From Gallionellaceae bacterium CG11_big_fil_rev_8_21_14_0_20_60_62 (GTDB taxonomy: Bacteria; Pseudomonadota; Gammaproteobacteria; Burkholderiales; Gallionellaceae), in contig PCWU01000053.1 of NCBI GenBank assembly GCA_002787455.1, positions 300 through 5,674 of the forward strand: a stretch of 5,375 nucleotides of DNA, given 5' to 3'. Below are positions 1-4,918 of the stretch, piece by piece. Position 1 is the first letter of the stretch; each line of letters starts with the position of its first letter. Made by a program: the position numbers and the translations under genes. The notes under the pieces were generated by a model, which was given only the letters and a program-made list of their open reading frames with translations, had not been told where the DNA came from and made no database searches.

Positions 1-783
1 TTCCATGACGGCGTAGTCGATGGAGTCGTCCGGCACGGCCTTGAACGAGGCGGCATCGAGTTCGAGCTGGCTAAAGCCCGCACCGGCGGCGGTGCGCGAT
101 TGGGCGATGCAGGCGCGGGCGGCGTCCAGAATGGCGGGACAGTGCTGCGCCATTTCGCGCAGCATGACGCCGGCCCGGAAGCAGAACATGCCGGAGTTCC
201 ACAGGAAGTTGCCGGAGGCGACATACGCTTGCGCGGTGGCAAGGTCTGGTTTTTCGACGAAACGTTTGACGCTGTTGCCCTGTGCTTCGATGTAGCCATA
301 GCCGATTTCGGGACGGTCGGGGCGAATGCCAAAGGTGACGAGTTTGCCTTGCGCGGCGAGTTGCATCGCACTGGCGACGTCACCCGCCAAGGCGGCCTGG
401 TCGGCGATGAGGTGGTCGGCGGCGAGCACCAGCAGGCAAGCGTCCTCGCCGTGAATAGCCGCGACTTGTAATGCCGCAGCCGCGATGGCGGGGGCAGTGT
501 TGCGTCCAAACGGTTCTAGAATGTAGCGGTTGAATAAATTCTGATGGGCGGGAATGGCGGCGACTTCGCGGTATTCGTCCGCGGTCTGGAACACGAGTTC
601 GCGGTTGGTCACGGTCAGGATCTCGGCGACGTCATCCAGTACGGCGCCGCGCAACCAGGCTTTTTGCAACAGGCTTTGCCCGTCGGCGAGGCGGATGAAC
701 GGCTTGGGGTGCAATTCGCGCGAGACGGGCCACAGGCGGGAACCGGCACCGCCGCAGAGGATAGTGGGGATAAGTTTGATCAT
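1..783 (-). CDS. manC: Mannose-1-phosphate guanylyltransferase (ManC/CpsB type), N-terminal 261 residues; cut by the left edge
   Basis: The enzyme makes GDP-mannose from mannose-1-phosphate and GTP in the cytoplasm, feeding mannose, and often GDP-fucose or GDP-rhamnose, into surface glycans. The start ATG is at 783-781 and the frame is open to base 1. The nucleotidyltransferase signature is at the N-terminus: LCGGAGSRLWPVSRELHPKPF at about residues 9-28, with G/R residues for the GTP phosphates and K27 in the pyrophosphorylase position. Further family motifs are EPFGRNTAPAI (90-100), the metal-site AADH (121-124), FVEKP (175-179) and LWNSGMF (194-200). The type II family is about 470-480 residues with a C-terminal mannose-6-phosphate isomerase cupin domain; that half would lie outside the window, so whether this copy is bifunctional cannot be seen. 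No strong Shine-Dalgarno sequence precedes the ATG. The 229-base gap upstream, with a TATAAT box, suggests transcription partly independent of the ligase gene. Symbols cpsB, algA and xanB are used for the same family. Confidence 0.94.
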   Translation of the reverse strand, partial: MIKLIPTILCGGAGSRLWPVSRELHPKPFIRLADGQSLLQKAWLRGAVLDDVAEILTVTNRELVFQTADEYREVAAIPAHQNLFNRYILEPFGRNTAPAIAAAALQVAAIHGEDACLLVLAADHLIADQAALAGDVASAMQLAAQGKLVTFGIRPDRPEIGYGYIEAQGNSVKRFVEKPDLATAQAYVASGNFLWNSGMFCFRAGVMLREMAQHCPAILDAARACIAQSRTAAGAGFSQLELDAASFKAVPDDSIDYAVME

Positions 784-1012
784 TTTTATTGGGCGGATAG
801 CCGGTCAATTGGTTTAAACCGTTCCGCATTATAGGATATTTCCTAAATCAAAGCCGGGCAGCCATTTATTCCCATTTCCCGAATCCGAAGCCTGCGCCGG
901 AAGCGCGGCCGTTAGGGTTAAAACCATGTTTCTCGTTCGCCCTTTCTCCCGCTTGCGGAGGAAAGTTGGATAGGGGGAAACGGGCATGGCAAGTCCCTTC
1001 ATCGGAGTTGGC
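784..1012. other. Intergenic region between the ligase gene and manC
   Basis: There are 229 bases between the ligase stop and the manC start, the largest gap in the window. It holds the TATAAT box, the two small dyads near it, and an imperfect 22-bp dyad at 943-964 (arms TTTC..CCGC and GCGG..GAAA with mismatches between). No U-rich tract follows that dyad in either direction, so it is not a convincing intrinsic terminator. A reading frame through the gap begins inside the ligase gene, has no ribosome binding site of note and resembles no known protein. I see no tRNA or other RNA gene. Confidence 0.6.
828..833 (-). promoter_or_regulatory. Candidate -10 box (TATAAT) upstream of manC
   Basis: The minus strand reads TATAAT, a perfect sigma-70 -10 hexamer, 45 bases before the manC ATG. 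The expected start point is near 821, giving a leader of roughly 38 bases. The -35 region at the right distance (about 850-856, CGGCTT or GGCTTT) is a poor match and there is no TG extension, so an activator or low activity would have to be assumed. The box overlaps a small dyad, TAGGA-TATT-TCCTA (832-845 on the plus strand), and a perfect 10-bp palindrome GGTTTAAACC (811-820) lies right after the expected start point. Either could be an operator; neither is recognised. Confidence 0.4.
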
Positions 1013-2275
1013 CTACTTGCCATGCCGGTTCGGGTGATTGCCGGCAGCGGTGGCCGCCGCAAGCAATACCGCGATGGTCGTGCTGTAAAAAGCTGCGGTC
1101 ATTTTCAGATCGAACGTCTCGACCGTCAGCCCGAATACGAAAAATCCAAGCGTGACACACATGCCCATGATGGCTGAGATGGCTTGTGGGCGATGAACCG
1201 ATTTGGCCTGACGCAAAAACAAATAGAACGGAATAAAATATACGGCCATCACAAACCCGAGGCCAAAGATTCCAAAGCGGACGGTTTGTGCGAGGATCTC
1301 GCTGTGCACTTCGCCCCGGCCAAATTCGGCGGCGAGCGGCGTGATACGGCCGACCTCGCTCATGGGTTGCATCGCCTCCGCAAACCCCCCGGCGCCAACC
1401 CCGAAAAACGGATTTTCGGCAATCAGGTGCAAAGCTGCGCCCCACAATTGCAGGCGAATCCCGATTGAGGTATCGGCATGACCCGCCCTGAACTGGGACA
1501 AGTCGGAAAAAATCATCCCTATCCGCAATTGAATCGGCTCTATCGACCAGCTGACCAACCCGATCACCAGCACGGCCAGCGCGAAAAGCAGTACCGTCCG
1601 CATGACATATTTGGTTTGCAGGTGCGCATAGATATAGATGGCAATGAAAATCGGGATTGCAATCCAGCTTCCGCGCGCCTGGGATAAAACCGAAACGATC
1701 AGCCCGGCGACAAAGCCGCTTATCTTGAGCAACTTGAGCGGCAGGCTGTCCCGGCCCGTCCAATTGATGCCGAACAGCGACAGAAACGCCAGCAATATCG
1801 CCATGTCGCCCAGGTGAATGTGATTCAGGAATGAGGTTTGGGCATACGCGTGCCAGCGATTCTCCACCCATACCGCGAGCAGCGCGGCAATCGCACCCAG
1901 CGGAAAAGCATATTGCAGGGCGTGGAAGACTTTTTCCGTGCCCGCATGGCGCAGCGCCAACAGGATGGGAACGGCCAGCAGAAACCTTGCGGCTGAATCA
2001 AAATACCGTGCAGTTAAATCATGGTGGTAGATTTGCACGATTAAAATTGCGACCAAGCCGGATGACATGGCCAGGGCAAAGGCAATTTCTCCAGCCTGCA
2101 GGGGCAGGTGTTTTCTGCAACCGGCAAGCAGGAGCATAACGGAAAGGATTGCCAACACGAACATACTGCCGTTCATGCCGCCGCGCACGAGAAAAAGCAA
2201 TGCCGGATAGGCCAGCAGTAGCGCGCCAAGGATATTCTCAGCTGCAATGTTATATGGTTTGATTGGCGGCTTCAT
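1013..2275 (-). CDS. O-antigen ligase / polymerase family membrane protein (Wzy_C domain, WaaL-like)
   Basis: This 420-residue inner-membrane protein has about 12 hydrophobic segments by eye (roughly 12-30, 36-52, 62-82, 93-107, 118-137, 155-171, 183-200, 205-220, 226-244, 331-354, 366-386, 392-410). One large hydrophilic loop (about 245-325), expected to be periplasmic, lies before the last segments; this is the layout of the Wzy_C ligase family. Motifs fit: NHIHLGDMA (151-159), SQARGSW (199-204, R201), IGIRLQLWGAA followed by NPFFGVGAGGF (271-298), and VHSEIL (323-328, H324). R201 and H324 match in kind the Arg and His needed by WaaL ligases, which move glycan from undecaprenyl diphosphate to lipid A-core. 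The same family contains Wzy polymerases and protein O-oligosaccharyltransferases, and sequence alone does not separate them; ligase is favoured by the neighbouring core-type transferases. The start ATG has only a weak ribosome binding site, but no other start lies upstream in the open frame. The gene is locally AT-richer than its neighbours (bases 1201-1260 hold 24 G/C). Confidence 0.87.
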   Translation of the reverse strand: MKPPIKPYNIAAENILGALLLAYPALLFLVRGGMNGSMFVLAILSVMLLLAGCRKHLPLQAGEIAFALAMSSGLVAILIVQIYHHDLTARYFDSAARFLLAVPILLALRHAGTEKVFHALQYAFPLGAIAALLAVWVENRWHAYAQTSFLNHIHLGDMAILLAFLSLFGINWTGRDSLPLKLLKISGFVAGLIVSVLSQARGSWIAIPIFIAIYIYAHLQTKYVMRTVLLFALAVLVIGLVSWSIEPIQLRIGMIFSDLSQFRAGHADTSIGIRLQLWGAALHLIAENPFFGVGAGGFAEAMQPMSEVGRITPLAAEFGRGEVHSEILAQTVRFGIFGLGFVMAVYFIPFYLFLRQAKSVHRPQAISAIMGMCVTLGFFVFGLTVETFDLKMTAAFYSTTIAVLLAAATAAGNHPNRHGK

Positions 2276-2368
2276 TGGGCGGGGTGCATGATGCGTGAGG
2301 TTTTCCTCAGTTAGGCGAATGGTATCAAAATCTGGCGCTGCTCCGGAGCGTTCCCGGTTTTTCCCCGG
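2276..2368. other. Short intergenic spacer with two small dyads
   Basis: This 93-base gap separates the GT4 stop from the ligase start. It holds a perfect 10-bp palindrome GCTCCGGAGC (2340-2349) and a small hairpin with arms TGAGG/CCTCA and loop TTTT (2296-2309). A TTGATA hexamer on the minus strand (about 2323-2328) resembles a -35 box, but the sequence 17 bases on (GAAAAC) is a poor -10. There is no U-tract, so no terminator is called; read-through from the GT4 gene into the ligase gene is likely. Confidence 0.45.
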
Positions 2369-3406
2369 TCAGGCGAAGTGTGCGTAAATATTTTCATACT
2401 CATGCGCCACGACATCCCATCCGCGCACGAACGCGGGGATCGTATCGGTTCGATCAAGCTGCGCTGCCACTGCGCGCTTCCATTGTTCTATGGGCGCAAC
2501 CAGTTGTACCACTGCCCCCGCCCCGGCGCTCACCTGTGCTGCCGCACCGCAGGCATCCGACACCACCACCGGCACGTGTGCGGCCATCGCTTCGGAGATG
2601 ACCATGCCGTAGGGTTCGGCTTTGGCGGGATGCAGCAGCACGTCGATCTTTGCAAAATGCGCGTTGCCGGTACGCCACCCGAGCAGGTGATAGCCGCCTT
2701 GCCAGCCTTTGAACAAATGCGCCACTTCGTTTTCGTTCGGTCCGACCACCCAAAGTTCAAGCTGCGGTCGCGTTTTGCGCAGTTCAGCGACAATTTTTAC
2801 CGCGAGTGGCAGGCCCTTGCGCTGCCATTCTCGCCCGACGAATCCGACGATACCGCCGTTGCTTGGCACGTTGTGCGGCGCGCGCACGACACCGGGCAGC
2901 ACGCCGGGGACGATGGGGGGGGTGAGTTTGTACGCGTATTCCGGATAGTAGCGGGCCAGCTGTTTGGCGATGATGGCAGAGTTGGGGACGATACGCTTCG
3001 CCACGCGCAGTTCGCGCCGTTCCAGCCACAGTTGCATCGCCACGCGGGGGGAAATTTTTTTCCACCAGGGGAAGTCGCGCACGGCGGCAAACGGCGGGCC
3101 GTGGAAGGTGGTGACGTCGTGCACGCCGATGCGCTCGTGGCTGTGAATCAACCAGCCGGGTTGCGGATGCGATTCAAGCCAACCATCGACACGGCGACTA
3201 AAGCGCAAGTAAGCCAGCCAGCGCGGCCGTTGCGCCAACCTGCCCAGCTCATGCACCGCGATGCCCGGCGGTGGCTCTGCCAGCGATTGTTCGCACAGCA
3301 CTTGTACCTGATGGCCGAGTTTTGCCTGTTCGCGCGCGGTTTCCCAGACATAGCGTTCCATGCCTCCCACCGGGCCGTAGCGTCTGACGATGTGGATGAT
3401 TTTCAT
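2369..3406 (-). CDS. Glycosyltransferase family 4 (GT-B fold), probable LPS core / surface glycan transferase
   Basis: This 345-residue cytoplasmic retaining glycosyltransferase moves a sugar from a nucleotide donor to a growing glycan. The N-terminal Rossmann domain begins MKIIHIVRRYGPVGGMERYV, with the glycine-rich acceptor-side loop GPVGGMER (11-18). The C-terminal GT4 domain begins near 184 with GIVGFVGREWQRKGL (185-199); R192 and K197 are the usual donor-phosphate contacts. The EX7E motif is intact: E264-PYGMVIS-E272. The length is slightly short but normal for the family. Donor and acceptor cannot be read from sequence; resemblance to WaaG-type enzymes and the neighbouring genes point to LPS core assembly. 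The ATG overlaps the GT2 stop as ATGA, and no good Shine-Dalgarno sequence precedes it, so translation probably depends on coupling to the GT2 gene. The coding strand carries C8 (2915-2922) and A7 (3055-3061) tracts. Confidence 0.91.
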   Translation of the reverse strand: MKIIHIVRRYGPVGGMERYVWETAREQAKLGHQVQVLCEQSLAEPPPGIAVHELGRLAQRPRWLAYLRFSRRVDGWLESHPQPGWLIHSHERIGVHDVTTFHGPPFAAVRDFPWWKKISPRVAMQLWLERRELRVAKRIVPNSAIIAKQLARYYPEYAYKLTPPIVPGVLPGVVRAPHNVPSNGGIVGFVGREWQRKGLPLAVKIVAELRKTRPQLELWVVGPNENEVAHLFKGWQGGYHLLGWRTGNAHFAKIDVLLHPAKAEPYGMVISEAMAAHVPVVVSDACGAAAQVSAGAGAVVQLVAPIEQWKRAVAAQLDRTDTIPAFVRGWDVVAHEYENIYAHFA

Positions 3407-4185
3407 GCGGGCGGCTTATCCGGGGTGTGTTCGCCTGATCGATTGCGCGCCATATTCAGCGCGATTAGCTTGCGATATTTGAGCCACGTCGTGCGCGCGT
3501 TCATGCCGGCAATCTGCCAGCCGGCCCGGCCGTCCAGAATTCCCAGCCGGAAGATGTAGGTGCGCACAAATGCCCAGCCGGCACTGGTCGCCGCACGCAG
3601 CCCACTGGCGCGCTGACCTGCGGCATACATTTGTTGCGCGGCGGCGGTCGAGTATGCCGCCACCTTGCGCTCGACATCGGCGCGACCGTGATAACTGTAA
3701 TGCAGCAACGGTGTATGCAATTTTTCGGTGCGGCCATGCAGTTGCACGCTTTCATGCACCAGCAGGTTATGGAAGCTGCCTTTGCCGCGCCGAAACAGGC
3801 GCAACACGTAGTCCGGATACCAGCCGCTGTGACGGATGAAGGTACCGCAAAACTGCGACAGACGCGGGCTGCAGTAGCCGTCCGCGTTGCCGTCGAGCAT
3901 CGCCGCTTCGAGTTCGGCACGCAGTTCCGGCGTGACGCGCTCATCGGCGTCGATGGAGAACACCCAATCGGATGTGGCGTAGCCCAGTGCGCGGTTTTTT
4001 TGCGGGCCGAAACCGGGCCAGTCGTGCTCATACACGCGCGCGCCCAGCGATCGGGCGATGGCAACGGTTTCGTCCGTGCTGCCGGAATCGACCACGATGA
4101 TCTCGTCCGCCCACGCCACCGATTGCAGACATTCGCGGATGTTGGCGGCTTCATTGCGGGTGATGAGGATGACAGAGAGGGGCAT
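3403..4185 (-). CDS. Glycosyltransferase family 2, WaaE/KdtX-like LPS core transferase
   Basis: This 260-residue GT-A enzyme transfers a sugar by inversion at the cytoplasmic face. It begins MPLSVILITRNEAANI, typical of the family; the donor site DSGSTDET spans 33-40 and the metal-binding DAD motif is D79-A-D81 followed by E82. The second half has the family's GTFIRHSGWYPDYVLRLFRR (114-133), HESVQLHG (144-151), ERKVAAYS (172-179) and RLGILDGRAGW (213-223), the last forming the amphipathic C-terminal part that sits at the membrane. Characterised relatives (WaaE, KdtX) add beta-1,4-glucose to heptose I of the LPS core; the exact sugar here is inferred, not shown. I chose the ATG at 4185 because it gives the usual family N-terminus. 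An in-frame TTG at 4203 would add six residues and overlap vapC. The ATG lies 10 bases after the vapC stop, and the stop overlaps the GT4 start by four bases. Confidence 0.91.
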   Translation of the reverse strand: MPLSVILITRNEAANIRECLQSVAWADEIIVVDSGSTDETVAIARSLGARVYEHDWPGFGPQKNRALGYATSDWVFSIDADERVTPELRAELEAAMLDGNADGYCSPRLSQFCGTFIRHSGWYPDYVLRLFRRGKGSFHNLLVHESVQLHGRTEKLHTPLLHYSYHGRADVERKVAAYSTAAAQQMYAAGQRASGLRAATSAGWAFVRTYIFRLGILDGRAGWQIAGMNARTTWLKYRKLIALNMARNRSGEHTPDKPPA

Positions 4186-4195
4186 AAGCCTGGCT

Positions 4196-4627
4196 TTATT
4201 CAATCACATGCAGGTGCTTCGCTTGCGCACCCGACACTGCACTCGGATTGATTCGCCGGTCAAGAGTGACGAAACGCCCACCGTGTCTGACGGCCAGCGC
4301 CAGCAGATACAAATCCGTCACCTGCCGGTGGCCCAGCATTTGTTTCCAATCAAAGGTTGTCCTGTCCAACAGATTGACATCGGCCACCCAGAATTCGTGG
4401 TGCGATGTAGCGGCTGCCTCAGCCAGCCTTTCGGCAATCTGCGCTGCCGGTAGCGGGGCCGGATAATTTGGTTGCGACAGGATTCGGATGCAGCCATTCT
4501 GGGTCAGCGGGCAGGATGCCCATCCGGGTTCAATGTTGCTCTCCAACCACGACCGCGCCAGCCCATGACGGATATGACCGGCATCAAGCAAGGCGATCAA
4601 CACGTTCACATCCAGCAATGCGCGCAT
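4196..4627 (-). CDS. vapC: VapC-type toxin, PIN-domain ribonuclease
   Basis: This 143-residue PIN-domain protein is the toxin of a type II toxin-antitoxin pair; such toxins are Mg-dependent RNases that cut tRNA or rRNA when the antitoxin is degraded. The first acidic residue is D6 in MRALLDVNVLIALLD. The region PGWASCPLTQNGCIRIL (34-50) matches the subfamily in which the second-strand acidic residue is replaced. FWVADVNLLD (79-88) and HRQVTDLYLLALAVRHGG (100-117, D105) follow, then FVTLDRRI (119-126, D123). D6, D105 and D123 are all present and the length is full, so the toxin looks active. Its ATG overlaps the antitoxin stop as TAATG, and GAGGG at 4634-4638, inside vapB, is a good ribosome binding site. 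The gene ends 10 bases before the GT2 start, so toxin and GT2 probably share a transcript. The RNA target cannot be read from sequence. Confidence 0.93.
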   Translation of the reverse strand: MRALLDVNVLIALLDAGHIRHGLARSWLESNIEPGWASCPLTQNGCIRILSQPNYPAPLPAAQIAERLAEAAATSHHEFWVADVNLLDRTTFDWKQMLGHRQVTDLYLLALAVRHGGRFVTLDRRINPSAVSGAQAKHLHVIE

Positions 4628-4866
4628 TACATTCCCTCTTGGTCGCGCAGCCGATCTACGATGTCGTTGGTTGCAATCACACCGCGCGACGCAAATGGCC
4701 GAAACCCGCCGACTTGCCTGGCTTGCGGCTGGTTTTGTGACTCGCCGCCCGCAAGCGCCTGTCGCAACAATCTGGAAACCACCTGTCCGGCGGAGATATT
4801 TTGCAAACGCGCCAATTCCTTGGCTGCCGCCAGCACATCATCTTCAATATCTATGGTCGTTCTCAT
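4627..4866 (-). CDS. vapB: VapB-type antitoxin, ribbon-helix-helix DNA-binding protein
   Basis: This 79-residue antitoxin neutralises the PIN toxin encoded next and usually represses its own promoter with it. Residues 1-7 (MRTTIDI) form the DNA-contacting strand of a ribbon-helix-helix fold; helices follow at about 8-22 and 25-38 (SAGQVVSRLLRQAL). A Gln-rich linker (43-51) leads to the toxin-binding tail GFRPFASRGVIATNDIVDRL (54-73), which resembles the tails of VapB proteins paired with this PIN subfamily. I chose the ATG at 4866 rather than the in-frame ATG at 4884: it has GGAGG four bases upstream and gives the standard MRTTIDI start. The longer form would begin inside the inverted repeat and translate the Shine-Dalgarno sequence. 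The gap to the epimerase stop is 25 bases and the stop overlaps the vapC ATG by one base. Confidence 0.9.
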   Translation of the reverse strand: MRTTIDIEDDVLAAAKELARLQNISAGQVVSRLLRQALAGGESQNQPQARQVGGFRPFASRGVIATNDIVDRLRDQEGM

Positions 4867-4869
4867 TTT

Positions 4870-4875
4870 ACCTCC
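4870..4875 (-). promoter_or_regulatory. Ribosome binding site of vapB (GGAGGT)
   Basis: The minus strand reads GGAGGT, three bases before the ATG at 4866, the strongest Shine-Dalgarno match in the window. It decides the start in favour of 4866. Its first G is the last base of the inverted-repeat arm, so a hairpin in a long transcript would sit directly against the ribosome site. Confidence 0.75.
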
Positions 4876-4914
4876 GCATCGCATCTTGATGCTAGCGCAT
4901 CAAGATGCGATGCG
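4875..4914. repeat. Perfect inverted repeat (18-bp arms, 4-base centre), candidate VapB/VapBC operator
   Basis: On the plus strand the left arm CGCATCGCATCTTGATGC (4875-4892) is the exact reverse complement of the right arm (4897-4914); TAGC lies between. Inside are six copies of the pentamer GCATC or its complement GATGC (starts 4876, 4881, 4888, 4897, 4904, 4909). Two of the nested dyads are GCATC-TT-GATGC and GCATC-AA-GATGC, with centres 16 bp apart. Repeated symmetric half-sites are what ribbon-helix-helix dimers bind, and VapBC-type pairs are known to bind inverted repeats at their own promoter. The epimerase stop codon (4892-4894) is at the edge of the centre. No U-tract follows on either strand, so it is not an intrinsic terminator. 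Confidence 0.85.
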
Positions 4915-4918
4915 TCAA
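4889..4918 (-). promoter_or_regulatory. Candidate vapBC promoter
   Basis: The minus strand has TTGACG (4918-4913; five of six bases of the -35 consensus), an 18-bp spacer, and TAGCAT (4894-4889; four of six bases of the -10 consensus). Transcription would start near 4882 and give a leader of about 15 bases containing GGAGGT. The spacer and -10 lie within the inverted repeat, so a bound repressor would block polymerase directly. The promoter would fire from within the 3' end of the epimerase gene and could also drive the glycosyltransferase genes downstream of vapC. Confidence 0.5.

Noticed and set aside
829..1062. Small minus-strand frame across the ligase-manC gap with a weak signal-peptide look (LTLTAALPAQAS)
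   Set aside because: It starts inside the ligase gene, has no ribosome binding site and no recognisable mature protein; likely chance.
999..1871. Minus-strand open frame of 290 codons overlapping the ligase gene
   Set aside because: It is a different frame of the same strand inside the 12-segment membrane protein; it has no recognisable motif and a composition typical of a shifted frame.
2378..3559. Plus-strand open frame of 393 codons, antisense to the GT4 gene
   Set aside because: It mirrors the GT4 coding region, which has full GT4 motifs on the other strand. The predicted protein is rich in His, Arg and Cys and resembles no family, as expected for a shadow frame in GC-rich DNA.
4186..4203. 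TTG start adding six residues to the GT2 protein
   Set aside because: The ATG at 4185 gives the standard family N-terminus (MPLSVILITRNE), and the TTG has no ribosome binding site and overlaps the vapC stop.
4867..4884. Upstream ATG of vapB giving an 85-residue protein
   Set aside because: It would translate the GGAGGT ribosome site itself and begin within the operator; the family N-terminus MRTTIDI matches the ATG at 4866.
4875..4914. Intrinsic terminator after the epimerase gene
   Set aside because: The hairpin is strong but is followed by GAGGTAAAATG on the minus strand and TCAAGAAATCC on the plus strand, with no U-tract in either direction.
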